From NCBI RefSeq assembly GCF_009674885.1, contig NZ_WKKA01000013.1:1-64000 (forward strand): 64,000 nucleotides of DNA. The letters run 5' to 3'. This document shows, piece by piece, positions 27,732 through 37,017 of the stretch; the first letter of the stretch is position 1; every line of letters starts with the position of its first letter. Position numbers and translations under genes: made by a program. The stretch comes from Paracoccus sp. S-4012. GTDB taxonomy: Bacteria; Pseudomonadota; Alphaproteobacteria; Rhodobacterales; Rhodobacteraceae. Below the pieces are notes generated by a model. The model made no database searches. It had not been told where the DNA came from and saw only the letters and a program-made list of their open reading frames with translations.

Positions 27732-27749
27732 TGATCACTGTCATGATCG
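27732..27749. promoter_or_regulatory. TGATCA-N6-TGATCG site 1, candidate GntR operator
   Basis: TGATCACTGTCATGATCG lies 36 bases upstream of the dppB-like start. Its geometry is identical to the site at 27773. Confidence 0.5.
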
Positions 27750-27772
27750 CCGGCTGGACGATCTTTGACATA

Positions 27773-27790
27773 TGATCACAAATATGATCG
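27773..27790. promoter_or_regulatory. TGATCA-N6-TGATCG site 2, candidate GntR operator
   Basis: TGATCACAAATATGATCG is 41 bases from site 1, about four helical turns. It would fall inside the regulator's coding region if translation began at the ATG at 27772, which favours the downstream GTG start at 27889. Confidence 0.5.
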
Positions 27791-27888
27791 AATCAACCCT
27801 GTCGAGTCAACGGGCAAGTTGGGGCGGCCCGCCGCGGGCCGAAGATCTCCCCGGAATGCTTCCCGGTCGTGCAGCGAAGGGATATCGG

Positions 27889-28602
27889 GTGAACAGCGAA
27901 ACCAACCGGCCGACGCTCATGCCGGACTTCGAGAGGGTCAGCACCGAAACCGTGCAGAGCCGGGTTCACGGCCGGCTGCGCGAGTTGCTGATGCTCGGCC
28001 GCTTCGCGCCGGGGCATCCGCTCAAAATCGCCGACCTCGCCGAGGCGATGGGCACCTCGGCGCAGCCGGTGCGCGAGAGCATCCGCCAGCTGGTGGCCGA
28101 ACGCGCCCTCGAGGCCCTGCCCAACCGCAGCGCGCGCGTTCCGGGGATGACGCTCGAGCGGCTGGAGGACCTGCGCCGGGTCCGCTTGGCGATCGAGGGG
28201 CTGGCCGCCGAACTTGCGACCGAGCGCGCCACGGCGGAAGACATCGACGCCCTGCGGGCGCTGATGGCGGTCGGGATCGAGGCCGACAACTCGGGCGCCA
28301 TCGACACCACCGTCCAGATGAACAAGCGGTTCCACTTTGCGCTCTACGCCATCGCCGGCTCGAGCACGCTGCTGCCCTTTATCGAGAGCCTGTGGCTGCA
28401 GATCGGGCCGATCATGCGGCAGTCGGCGGCGATCTTCGACGGCCGCGGCGGCCGCGGCAACGAGATGCACGCGCGCATGGTCGAAGGTCTGGACAGGCGC
28501 GACAAGGAGGCGGTCCGGGAGGCCCTGGCCGACGACATCAGCCGCAGCTTCAACCTGCTGGCGAAGGACCTCGCCCGGACCGCAGAGCGGCCTGCCGGGT
28601 AG
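27889..28602 (+). CDS. GntR-family transcriptional regulator (FCD type)
   Basis: This is a protein of about 237 residues. The winged HTH lies near residues 12-75 (TVQSRVHGRLRELLMLGRFAPG … AEAMGTSAQPVRESIRQLVAERALE), and an all-helical FCD ligand-binding domain follows (FHFALYAIAGSSTLLPFIESLW). GTG at 27889 was chosen over ATG at 27772 because AAGGGA lies 7 bases before it and a candidate operator overlaps the upstream start. It is divergent from the dppB operon. FCD regulators usually bind short palindromes and respond to organic acids or amino-acid derivatives, so it is the natural candidate reader of the TGATC sites across 9-28 kb. Confidence 0.85.
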   Translation: MNSETNRPTLMPDFERVSTETVQSRVHGRLRELLMLGRFAPGHPLKIADLAEAMGTSAQPVRESIRQLVAERALEALPNRSARVPGMTLERLEDLRRVRLAIEGLAAELATERATAEDIDALRALMAVGIEADNSGAIDTTVQMNKRFHFALYAIAGSSTLLPFIESLWLQIGPIMRQSAAIFDGRGGRGNEMHARMVEGLDRRDKEAVREALADDISRSFNLLAKDLARTAERPAG

Positions 28603-28654
28603 TCTGGACCCGGGCCGCTCTCCTCCACCGCTCTCCGCAACAGGACGACCGCAT

Positions 28655-30670
28655 ATGGGCCAGCCCTCCGCCCCACGCATAGACATCCGTATCCACAGCG
28701 ACGAAGCCTTCGCAGGCGGGCGCTCGTTCGACGAGACCGGCCCGTATCGGGTCCTGAACGGGCGCGTCCATCTGAGGATCGACGCCGATCAGATCGCCGC
28801 AGACGGGTTCTACGACCGTAACGCCATCCAGAGGGTCGGCGAAGGGCGGCTGGCCGCCAGCGGCGACATTTTCCTGCTGATGCCCGCCGGGCCGGGCCGC
28901 GGCAACGGGACGCTGCTGCATGAATTCGTGAACCGCGGGAACAAGCGCGCCTTGCAGTTCTTCAACAACGGGCTTCCGGGCAACCGGCCGCGGGCCGAAG
29001 CCGACGCCGGAAACGGCTGGCTCATGCAGCAGGGCTACACCCTCGCCGCGATCGCATGGCAGGGGGACGTCCTGCGCGGCGACCAGCGCCTGACGGCCGA
29101 ACTGCCGGGCTTTATCGACGACCGCCCCACCCGCATCGCGGCCGAGTTCATCGTCGAGAACGAGACCACCCGCTTCCTGCCGCTCTCCACCAAGATCGGC
29201 ACCCGCAGCTATCCCGCGGCATCCATGGACACGACCGCAGCGCGCCTGACCCGACGCCGCTACCAGGCCTCTGAGCGCGAAGAGATTTCGTCCGGCGCCT
29301 GGGCCTTCGAGCGCATCGACGGCGACCCGAGCGGCCTCGCCGCCGGCGACCTGATGGCGATGGAGCAGGCCATCGTGCCCTGCCGCCGGCACATCCACCT
29401 TTTGGACGGCTTCCGCCCCGGCTGGATCTACGAGCTCGAATACGACGCTTGCGATGCGCTGGCGCTGGACATGGGCTTTCTGCTGGTCTCGGAAACCGTG
29501 GCCTTCCTGCGCCACCACGAAGGCCCGGAGAACCCGCTGGCGGGGGCGGTCCGACATACCATCGGCTGGGGCCGGTCGCAGTCCGGACGCGCGATCCGGG
29601 ATTTCATCTGGCGCGGGTTCAACACCGACCATCGCGGGCGGCGCGTGTTCGACGGCATGCTGCCGCATATCTCGGGCGCCGGCAAAACCAACATGAACCG
29701 CTTCAGCAACCTGGTCGTCGCCGCTTCCCGGCAGCACGAGGACCACCTCCACCCCTCGGATCTCTTTCCGTTCTCCTACGCCCGAACCCGCGACCACCTG
29801 TCCGGCGCGGAGGACGCGATCCTGCGTCGGCCGGCGACCGACCCGCTGGTGATCCACACGCAGACCTCGTCGGAATACTGGCACCGCCGTGGCTCGCTGG
29901 TGCACACCGACACGAGGGGCAACGACCTTCCGCAGCCTGACCGGGTCCGCATCTATCTCTGGTCAAGCTCGCAGCACTGGTCGGACACCCGGCCGGCGCG
30001 GCCGGTTCGCGGCGCGTGCCGGGACCACCAGAACAACATTGTCACCGATCCGTTCTTCCCCGGCACGTTGACCCTCATGCGTGACTGGATCGTCGACGAC
30101 CGCGAACCGCCCCCCTCGCTGGTGCCGAGCCGCTCGGACGGCAGCCTGGTGACCGTCGCCGAGTATCGCGCCGCCTTTCCAGCGATCCCCGGCGTGATCC
30201 TGCCCGCCGAGGCCAATCGCCTGCGGCTGGTCGATTATGGACCGGCCTTCCCGGACGGCGGGGCACCGGTGTTGCCGCTTGGCGTCACCGGCGACGAATA
30301 CGCCGTCCTCGTGCCCGCCCCCGACGCACTCGGCAACGATCTGCCCGGTCTGCACTCGCCTCTTGTAGCGGCACCTCTGGCGACCGCGACTGGCTGGAGC
30401 ATGCGAACCCGGGGACACGGGCACGGAACGCTGTTTTCCTTCATGGGCACCCTGATTCCGCTACCCGAGACGGTCGAAGAGGCAGTGCTGACCGGCGACC
30501 CGAGGCCCGCAATCGTGGCGCTCTACCCAACCACAGAAATCTACAGTGCCGCTGTTCGTGCGGCCGCCGAGCAGCTGCTGAGCCAGCGTTTCGTCAACGA
30601 GGTGGGCTGTCGCAGGTTCATCGAGCTCGCAGACGGCTATGCTGGATCGCTGAACCTCCACCGCCTATGA
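28655..30670 (+). CDS. Large alpha/beta-hydrolase-domain protein
   Basis: This 671-residue protein belongs to the large, poorly characterised 'alpha/beta hydrolase domain-containing' family. The N-terminal 140 residues form a beta-rich region (IHSDEAFAGGRSFDETGPYR …). The likely nucleophile elbow is GWGRSQSGRAIRDF (residues about 307-320), and C-terminal residues fit the rest of a triad. No signal peptide is seen. It starts 52 bases after gntR and may be in its operon. The function is unknown; esterase activity on a metabolite or aromatic ester is possible. Confidence 0.75.
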   Translation: MGQPSAPRIDIRIHSDEAFAGGRSFDETGPYRVLNGRVHLRIDADQIAADGFYDRNAIQRVGEGRLAASGDIFLLMPAGPGRGNGTLLHEFVNRGNKRALQFFNNGLPGNRPRAEADAGNGWLMQQGYTLAAIAWQGDVLRGDQRLTAELPGFIDDRPTRIAAEFIVENETTRFLPLSTKIGTRSYPAASMDTTAARLTRRRYQASEREEISSGAWAFERIDGDPSGLAAGDLMAMEQAIVPCRRHIHLLDGFRPGWIYELEYDACDALALDMGFLLVSETVAFLRHHEGPENPLAGAVRHTIGWGRSQSGRAIRDFIWRGFNTDHRGRRVFDGMLPHISGAGKTNMNRFSNLVVAASRQHEDHLHPSDLFPFSYARTRDHLSGAEDAILRRPATDPLVIHTQTSSEYWHRRGSLVHTDTRGNDLPQPDRVRIYLWSSSQHWSDTRPARPVRGACRDHQNNIVTDPFFPGTLTLMRDWIVDDREPPPSLVPSRSDGSLVTVAEYRAAFPAIPGVILPAEANRLRLVDYGPAFPDGGAPVLPLGVTGDEYAVLVPAPDALGNDLPGLHSPLVAAPLATATGWSMRTRGHGHGTLFSFMGTLIPLPETVEEAVLTGDPRPAIVALYPTTEIYSAAVRAAAEQLLSQRFVNEVGCRRFIELADGYAGSLNLHRL

Positions 30671-31349
30671 CGCGGCCGAGATACTCGGCAGGCTGCAATC
30701 CCGGTCGCTACGGCTCGCTACGTCCTGCATCGCACACGCACGGCTATCGGTGTGGCATACTGCCGACTGCGAACCTCCGCGGCGAGCGCCGTCCGGCCGA
30801 CCTGAATTCCTGCAGCGGCGGCACATCGTGCGCCGGCAACGTCATAGAGCCTCTCCTGTCGGACATCTTGCCACACCGACTTTGATGATCTTCACCAGCC
30901 AGCCGGCTTAACCTGCTGTCCACGAAACCGGCAGCAGGCCAGCCAGGCTATGGAGCCCCTCGCCCCTCCAGCAATCAGTTCTTCTGACACCGCTGGAGCG
31001 CGAAACCGCCCTCGCCTGCCTGAGCGGGAGGCACTGCCGGCCGACTATCTCGCGGCGGCCTGGCAAGCCGGCGAGCCTCTCGTTGAAGGCTGTCCCGACC
31101 GCAGAGTGCTGTTCGCACTCAATCTTTATGGCCGCAATTCGCAAGATTTGTGGCGCGAAGACCGGAGACAGGCCGAAATTGAGTGGGCCCGCATCGATCG
31201 GTCGTATCAACACGATGTGACTGCTCCGCGGGAATGCAGCTGACCTCCGCAGCCTCCGGGTGAGGCGGTCTCAGGCCGAGTCCACTACCACTGCGAAAGT
31301 GCTGCTAAGGCGAGGCGACCGCACTGCATCCGGTCGGTCTCGCGACGCG
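30671..31349. other. 679-bp spacer without a recognised gene
   Basis: Only short frames of poor coding quality were seen (for example 30950-31243 plus). It separates the catabolic region from the accessory island, and both codon bias and GC content look less uniform here. No terminal repeats were recognised. Confidence 0.35.
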
Positions 31350-31532
31350 TTAGCCACCGTTCCGCCTTACAGCCTCAAGGAAGTCTGCCATGACCCGTCG
31401 GATGACCTCTGGCCGGGTGGGAAGATCGTCGAGCGTCCGGCGATAGTCGTCGATCTCGCGGATCATCTCTCGAGACATCCGGATCGTTACGGGCTCAGTG
31501 TCAGCTACTGGTCGGCCCATCTTTTTTTGCAT
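31350..31532 (-). CDS. Small ribbon-helix-helix (CopG-like) DNA-binding protein
   Basis: About 60 residues, MQKKMGRPVADTEPVTIRMS then REMIREIDDYRRTL, have the pattern of a CopG/RHH fold. The beta-strand carries TEPVTIRMS, followed by two helices. Such proteins act as antitoxins or auto-repressors. No toxin-like partner is adjacent. The start could be the GTG 6 bases upstream (better placed after TGAGGAA) or the ATG at 31532. Confidence 0.6.
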   Translation of the reverse strand: MQKKMGRPVADTEPVTIRMSREMIREIDDYRRTLDDLPTRPEVIRRVMADFLEAVRRNGG

Positions 31533-31654
31533 CGGCACGAAATTCCTCACCTGAGGGTTGACTTCACGCCTACACGGTAACAATATGGGCGAGCCGACGC
31601 AAGGCTTGCACCCCTCGCGCCGGCTCTGACCACCACGATCCTTGGGAGATCACG

Positions 31655-32182
31655 ATGGCTAACGACATGCCTAACATGCCTCTGCACGCCGCTGAAGTGG
31701 CCGGCTTCACGACCCCGCTCGCGTCTTGCTTCTCCGCCTTGCTGACCGCCCTTGCGAACTTCGTCAGCGCCGAGAGCGACCTGTCTGATGTGGATTACTG
31801 GGATCCCGCCTTTTCGTGCTGGCGGCACGACGCCGAGTCTGCACAGGACAAGGTCGTCGACGCTCTGCGGAGCGTCCATGACGCCGGCGTGAAGCGGCCC
31901 GAAGATGTTCCGATGCGGCGGCTTGCCCTTCTCCTCGACGGCATGATGGGCTCCGACGATCGCCGCGACTTCGATCGCCTGCACCGGCTGACCTCTTCGA
32001 ACGCCGCCCTGTTCCGGTGTGCTGGCAGCAGCACGACGGCGCGCCGGGCCGACAACATGCTGGTCGCTGGCCTTGCGCTCGTCGACGAACTCGCGGGACT
32101 CGATCTCTACCGCGGCTCCTCTCCCGAGGATGATCGGGCTGATCGCTCTCGCGGCGGCGAACTGCTGCCGGCGCCGACCTGA
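31655..32182 (+). CDS. Hypothetical protein (175 aa)
   Basis: The protein is mostly helical and rich in Ala, Asp, Leu and Arg (MANDMPNMPLHAAEVAGFTT…), with no recognised motif. A good ribosome site (GGGAG) lies 6 bases upstream of the ATG. It is followed by the GIY-YIG gene in the same direction about 170 bases later. The family and role are unknown. The frame appears real because of length and the ribosome site. Confidence 0.55.
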   Translation: MANDMPNMPLHAAEVAGFTTPLASCFSALLTALANFVSAESDLSDVDYWDPAFSCWRHDAESAQDKVVDALRSVHDAGVKRPEDVPMRRLALLLDGMMGSDDRRDFDRLHRLTSSNAALFRCAGSSTTARRADNMLVAGLALVDELAGLDLYRGSSPEDDRADRSRGGELLPAPT

Positions 32183-32351
32183 GCCTCGACGGCTGACGCG
32201 AGCGGCCCCGCACACCTTCGGGGGCTGGGTCGTCCCCGGCCAGCCCGAAGTTCCTCGCACCCGCAAATCCGAGCTGAGGGTCAGGTCGTCGCTGCCAGGA
32301 CGGCAGCCCACCCTGCCCTCATGCTTTCACCCATTCCAGGGAGGCACGCGC

Positions 32352-33296
32352 ATGCCCCACGCTCATGACAACAGCATTATCATTTCCGGCGAGGCTCTGC
32401 CGGTCATCGACATGCCGATCCACGACCACTGGCGCGAAGCGGCCGACAGGCGTGGCTTCGACATCACCGCGCGTGTCGCCGACCGCTACGCCCTCGCGCT
32501 CACCTGTCGCCAGTGCGGCAAGCTCTCGCGCACGCGGCTGTTCGTGCTGATGCACCATCAGCCCCGTTGCTCCCACTGCATCGAAGCGGCCTGGCGGCAG
32601 GAGGCGGCAGCGGCCGGTCTCACCTTCCAGCGCCGCGACCCGGCCAGCACCGCTTATGCTTGGTATCGCCTCCCGTGCGGGCATGACGCGCGGCGCCAGA
32701 TCGGCCTGATTACGCGTGTCGCCGCAGGCGAGACCGGACTGCGCTGCGCGACGTGCCAAGAAGCCGTGGAGGCAGCCGAGGCCCGGGCCGTTGGGTGGGA
32801 ACTCGTGGGCCCGGATCCGGCGGGTGACACGAACTATCGCGAATACCGGCATATCTCTTGTAGCCACCAGCAGCGGATCGCCCGCGGCAATGTCAAGAGC
32901 CAGCGCTTCGACTGCGCCGGATGCGGGGTCACGTGGACTGCAGCGCCGAGCTTCATCTACCTTTTCCGCGTGCTCCTGCCCAGCGGAATGCGGGTTCTGA
33001 AGCTGGGCTTTTCCAAGAACCCTAGGTCCCGCTTGCAGCATCAGCTGCTCGGCGATGGCGATCTCGCCTGCCATGTCCTGCGCGTCGTTGCGATGCCCAG
33101 CGGTCACGACGCGATCCGCACAGAGAAGGGCCTCCACACCAGCCTGCGTCGCCGCTTCCCCGACGCCGTCATTGACGCGAAGGACTTCGCCGGCGCGCTG
33201 ACGGTCGTGACCGAGGTCTACGCCGAGTGGCTCGAAGCCGAGATTCAGCAGCTGCTCGATGGCATCGAAGATGACTCCGATGACGACGGCGCCTGA
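32352..33296 (+). CDS. Zinc-ribbon protein with C-terminal GIY-YIG (T5orf172/MUG113-like) domain
   Basis: This 314-residue protein has three cysteine clusters in the N-terminal 200 residues: CRQCGK…CSHC, CGHD…CATC and CSHQ…CAGC. They suggest zinc-binding treble-clef or ribbon modules. After SFIYLFRVLLPSGMRVLKLGFSKNPRSRLQHQL (about residues 210-245) comes EKGLHTSLRRRF. This gives the Y, KLGFS, R and E positions of a GIY-YIG nuclease-like fold. The tail is acidic (DDDGA end). It sits directly upstream of the AAA/M41 gene and probably belongs to the same cassette. A DNA-cutting or DNA-binding role is inferred from the fold. Confidence 0.65.
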   Translation: MPHAHDNSIIISGEALPVIDMPIHDHWREAADRRGFDITARVADRYALALTCRQCGKLSRTRLFVLMHHQPRCSHCIEAAWRQEAAAAGLTFQRRDPASTAYAWYRLPCGHDARRQIGLITRVAAGETGLRCATCQEAVEAAEARAVGWELVGPDPAGDTNYREYRHISCSHQQRIARGNVKSQRFDCAGCGVTWTAAPSFIYLFRVLLPSGMRVLKLGFSKNPRSRLQHQLLGDGDLACHVLRVVAMPSGHDAIRTEKGLHTSLRRRFPDAVIDAKDFAGALTVVTEVYAEWLEAEIQQLLDGIEDDSDDDGA

Positions 33297-33460
33297 ACGG
33301 GCAGCCTGGGGCCGGGGCGCGGCGGCATTGGTTCCTCGCGTCCCGGAGGTCTCCGGAACGGCGGAGGCCAGGCACGTCCCCCTTCAACTCCGCCGCCGTC
33401 GAACACTCCGCCCACCGGCACCTTACTGGTGGGCCCCCATCCAATCTGTGAGGCCGCCAG

Positions 33461-35620
33461 ATGACCATGCCGCACTGGACCGATCTTGCCACAGAAGCCC
33501 TCGCTCGGATCCGCATGGCCGCGGATGGCGGCGCTGAGCCCCCCGACTCACCTGACTGGCTTGAGGAGGCTGACTGGATCCAGCCGAGGCAACTTGCGCC
33601 CTTGCGAACGCCCTCTGCAGGGGTGTCCGGCGACGAGCGCCGCCCCGGCAACGCCCTGCAGGGTGATGCCGTGCGGGCCGCAAACGATCACGTTCGGCCG
33701 GCGCCGCCGATGCCAATCGACCGGGTGCTCGTCCTGCTTCGGCTCTGCGCAGGTCTCGGCAGCGCCACAAGGCTGGATGCGATAATTCAGCCGCACGCGG
33801 TCACGGTTCTCGATCACGGCGACATCCCGCAGGAGTTGGTGCGCGAACTGCTGGTCGATGGGCTGCTGCCGGAGGGGGTTGTCACCACTTCGAAAAATCC
33901 CCTGCGGCCTCACGCCCCGGGCGACGGGCTGAACCTGTTCTCGCTCAGGACCGCGACCGAGCGTTACTATCGCGGTAGCACGGAAAGCCAGCTCACGGCG
34001 TTGCTGGGTCGCGCCAGCCCGGTGTTGCTGCTGGTCACCGATCCGGAAGACATCGCCGTCGAACTCCGCTCCGCTTTGCCCGCGGCGATCACTGTTCCGC
34101 CGGTGAACCAAGAAATCCTCCGATTCCTGCTCGGCATCACGCGCAACGGCGACGATCTGCCTGACGACCGCGACGAGTTCCTCCGCCTCCTTCCAGCTGA
34201 TACTGATCTGGGAAAGTTGAGCGCGCCGGCACTCCTTCTGGCGCTGCGCGAACCCTCGACCGAAGCGGTCGTCGAGCGCCTCCGCGCCATGGTCTCGGCC
34301 GACGAATTGACCGATCGGAAGCAGGCTCGGCGCCCTACGCTCGACGACATCGAGGGGCTGGGGGAGGCCGAGAGAATGGCACGGCGTATGGTCGCCGACC
34401 TTCTCGCTTGGAAAGCGGGTGAGGTCGCGTGGTCGGAGCTCCAGCGGTCGCTACTGCTCTTTGGCCCGCCGGGAACCGGCAAGAGCTTTCTTGCGGCCGC
34501 GATGGCCAACAGCGCCGGCATCGCGCTGGTGCGGGGCAGCCTCGCTCAGTGGCAAGCGGCAGGGCACTTGGGCCGAATGCTCGCTGCCATGAGGTCCACC
34601 TTCAGGGAAGCGCAGGATTCGGCGCCAGCCGTCCTCGTGATCGACGAGATCGATTCTGTAGGCAGCCGCACCAGCGACGATCAGCACAATGAAGCCTACC
34701 GACGCCAAGTGATCAACGCAGTCTTGGAAGAGTTTGACGGCCTGAAGCAAACGGAGGGCGTGCTCGTGGTCGGCACATGCAACGCCCCTGAAACCATCGA
34801 TCCTGCACTGCTGCGTCCTGGCCGGATGGATGCCATCGTCGAAGTGCCGCTTCCGGGCCGCGCCGCGCTCGCGCGGATGATGCGCGACGGTTATCCGGGG
34901 CAGATCTCCGATAGTGATCTCGCTCGCCTGGCGCGTGCGGCCTCGGGACACACCGCCGCCGCGATCGACGGCGGATTGCGCGGTGCGCGTGCTGCGGCCC
35001 GAGCAGAGCGGCGGCCGGTCCGACCCGACGACGTTCTGGAAGCGCTTGGGAACCGGCACGAGGCTGATGCCTCGATCTATCACCGAACTGCGATCCACGA
35101 ATGCGGGCACGCGATTGTCGCGACCGCGCTGGGCGTCAGCCGCGTCATGCGGGTGGTCCTCGGGCCCGCAGGAGGGGAGACGTTGTCGGAACCCCGTCCC
35201 CGGAGCGGACTTCTCCGGGAGATCGAAGCAGACCTCGACCGCTGCATGGCAGGTCGGGCGGCGGAGCGGCTTGTCTGTGGCAACATATCCGCAGGTTCAG
35301 GCGGGCCTTCGAACTCGGATATCGCCGAGGCAACCCGCATTGCCGCGTCGATCGACATGCGCCAGGGACTGGGCGCTGAGGGCCCGCTGTGGCTGGGTCG
35401 CAACCTGGACGGCTACCTCGAGAGCGCGGAGCGCCGCGCGCGGGTTCGGGCGCGGATCGAGCAGGCGGAGGAACGGGCCTGCGTGGTCCTGCAGCGCAAT
35501 CGCGCACTGCTCGAGGCGATGGCCGAGGCGCTGACCGCGGCCGGATCGCTCGAGGGCGAAGAACTCGAAACATGGACGCGGCAGGTGGACCCTGGCGACG
35601 GCGCCAATCCTCAGGAATGA
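33461..35620 (+). CDS. Soluble FtsH-like AAA+ ATPase/M41 zinc metalloprotease
   Basis: The 719-residue protein has no membrane segment, unlike housekeeping FtsH. Residues about 1-300 have no recognised domain. The AAA+ core begins with DDIEGLGEAERMARRM. Walker A is GPPGTGKS (about residues 334-341), Walker B is VLVIDEID and the arginine-finger/SRH region is LLRPGRMDAIVEVPLP. A C-terminal M41-type protease domain has the zinc motif HECGH at residues 545-549. A downstream SGGPSNSDIAEATRIA matches the FtsH region that supplies the third zinc ligand (Asp). The catalytic residues look intact. It probably degrades specific target proteins. It is flanked by the GIY-YIG and HTH-methyltransferase genes. 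Confidence 0.75.
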   Translation: MTMPHWTDLATEALARIRMAADGGAEPPDSPDWLEEADWIQPRQLAPLRTPSAGVSGDERRPGNALQGDAVRAANDHVRPAPPMPIDRVLVLLRLCAGLGSATRLDAIIQPHAVTVLDHGDIPQELVRELLVDGLLPEGVVTTSKNPLRPHAPGDGLNLFSLRTATERYYRGSTESQLTALLGRASPVLLLVTDPEDIAVELRSALPAAITVPPVNQEILRFLLGITRNGDDLPDDRDEFLRLLPADTDLGKLSAPALLLALREPSTEAVVERLRAMVSADELTDRKQARRPTLDDIEGLGEAERMARRMVADLLAWKAGEVAWSELQRSLLLFGPPGTGKSFLAAAMANSAGIALVRGSLAQWQAAGHLGRMLAAMRSTFREAQDSAPAVLVIDEIDSVGSRTSDDQHNEAYRRQVINAVLEEFDGLKQTEGVLVVGTCNAPETIDPALLRPGRMDAIVEVPLPGRAALARMMRDGYPGQISDSDLARLARAASGHTAAAIDGGLRGARAAARAERRPVRPDDVLEALGNRHEADASIYHRTAIHECGHAIVATALGVSRVMRVVLGPAGGETLSEPRPRSGLLREIEADLDRCMAGRAAERLVCGNISAGSGGPSNSDIAEATRIAASIDMRQGLGAEGPLWLGRNLDGYLESAERRARVRARIEQAEERACVVLQRNRALLEAMAEALTAAGSLEGEELETWTRQVDPGDGANPQE

Positions 35621-35772
35621 TGCCGATCGGCAAGCGGGTCGACAGGACGAATCCGCTCGCCCCGCCACCCGTGTATGCGCCTCAACACACACCGCCCTGG
35701 GTTGCACAGCCTCCGCGGCGCATGTAAGGGTTACTTGCCGAAAATGTAAGCATCCTTTTCCACGAGTTCTGC

Positions 35773-36684
35773 ATGCCGCTTGAACGACTTATCGAGGATC
35801 GCATGCGGTTTCACGGCTTCAACAAAACATCTCTCGCCGAGAGAAGTGGGCTCTCGCGGCCGACACTGCGGCACATCATGAACGGAAGAGGCACCATTTC
35901 CAGTCTCGCCCAGGTGCTTCCACCCCTGGCCTGCACCTGGGCGTGGTGTCCGCCGGCAAGCACGCGTCCCGGTGCTGCGCTGGCCGAGTTACGTCGGCGA
36001 CGCAGGCTGACGCAGGCCCAGGTTTCCGCCCGGCTGCTCTTGAGCCGACCTGTCATCATTGGCATCGAGAAGCACATGCGTGGGGAAGTGGCTTCGCTCC
36101 TAGGCTATACGAAACTTCTCGGAATGCCTGCTCCAATCGCCCCGATCAGTTCGAAGCGCCGGCTGATCCCCGCCTCCAACGCCCCGGAGCGAGACCGCGT
36201 CATGACTCCCCCTGCCTTGGCGCGGGCCATCTGCGGACACTTCGCGCCGCAGATGCACGGGCTGATCCTGGACCCTGCGAGAGGCGATGGCGCGTTCTAC
36301 GACCATTTTCCCGGTCACCTCGCCAAAGACTGGTGCGAGATCACGGATGGAAGCGATTTCCTGGCCTGGAAAGGTCGAGCGGACTGGATCGTCACCAACC
36401 CGCCATGGTCCCGTCTGGCCGAATTCATGGTGCAAGCGATGAAAACTTCGGACAATATCATTTTCGTGGCGCCGCTCCCCAATCTGACCACAAAGGCCCG
36501 GCTCCGGTCAATCCACGAGGCCGGCTTCGGGATCGCCGAGTTGCTGCAGTTCGAAACGCCGCGGGAATGGCCGCAATCGGGATTTCAGCTCGTCGCGGCC
36601 TGGATCAGGCGAGGACACGCGGGAGCTTGCCAATTCACGAGCCTCGAGGCCAGCGCCTCGAACTCGTGGCTACGCGCCGCCTGA
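35773..36684 (+). CDS. Helix-turn-helix/DNA N6-adenine methyltransferase fusion
   Basis: The 303-residue protein has two Cro/CI-like HTH segments (residues about 1-55, LAERSGLSRPTLRHIMNGRG; about 66-115, RRLTQAQVSARLLLSRPVIIGIEK). A small methyltransferase domain follows: a glycine-rich SAM-binding loop ILDPARGDGAFYDHFP (about residues 163-178) and a catalytic NPPW motif (DWIVTNPPWSRL, about residues 207-218). This is shorter than typical adenine methylases (no clear target-recognition domain). The HTH may give sequence specificity or self-regulation. The gene follows the AAA/M41 gene in the same direction after 150 bases. Confidence 0.7.
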   Translation: MPLERLIEDRMRFHGFNKTSLAERSGLSRPTLRHIMNGRGTISSLAQVLPPLACTWAWCPPASTRPGAALAELRRRRRLTQAQVSARLLLSRPVIIGIEKHMRGEVASLLGYTKLLGMPAPIAPISSKRRLIPASNAPERDRVMTPPALARAICGHFAPQMHGLILDPARGDGAFYDHFPGHLAKDWCEITDGSDFLAWKGRADWIVTNPPWSRLAEFMVQAMKTSDNIIFVAPLPNLTTKARLRSIHEAGFGIAELLQFETPREWPQSGFQLVAAWIRRGHAGACQFTSLEASASNSWLRAA

Positions 36685-36879
36685 CATGGAGGATCGACGT
36701 GCATCCGGCGTCACGTCCTCGACGGGGCTCAGGGTGGTCTATCATTTTCGGCCCTGAGCTGTGGTTTATGACGTCGCAAGCGCTGCATCGCACCTACCCC
36801 GAACCGGTCGTTCAGGCACTTCCAGCGAGACAGGCTACGTGATGCCGGCGGCGGACGAAGCTATCGGTCAGGTCGTGCC

Positions 36880-37017
36880 TCATTCCCAATCGAATAAGGG
36901 GATAAAGGAGCCCCCGATCCGCCCTCCCGAGGCGAGCACAGTTGCGGTCCGGTCAGCCTCGGGTCCCTCGTCCAGCAGGTAGAGAATGACGTTCGTATCG
37001 AGGAAATTAACGGGCAT
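36880..37017 (-). pseudogene. PIN-domain toxin, truncated N-terminus
   Basis: Reading leftward from the ATG at 37017, MPVNFLDTNVILYLLDEGPE is the classic VapC/PIN start with the first catalytic aspartate (DTN). After about 35 residues the sequence becomes unrelated and ends at a TGA (36880), giving 45 residues where PIN toxins have about 130. The fragment cannot form an active ribonuclease. It overlaps the antitoxin gene by 11 bases as in intact pairs. Confidence 0.7.

Noticed and set aside
30671-31349. Possible mobile-element boundary in the 679-bp spacer
   Set aside because: I found no inverted or direct repeats pairing with the far side of the island near 38.5 kb.
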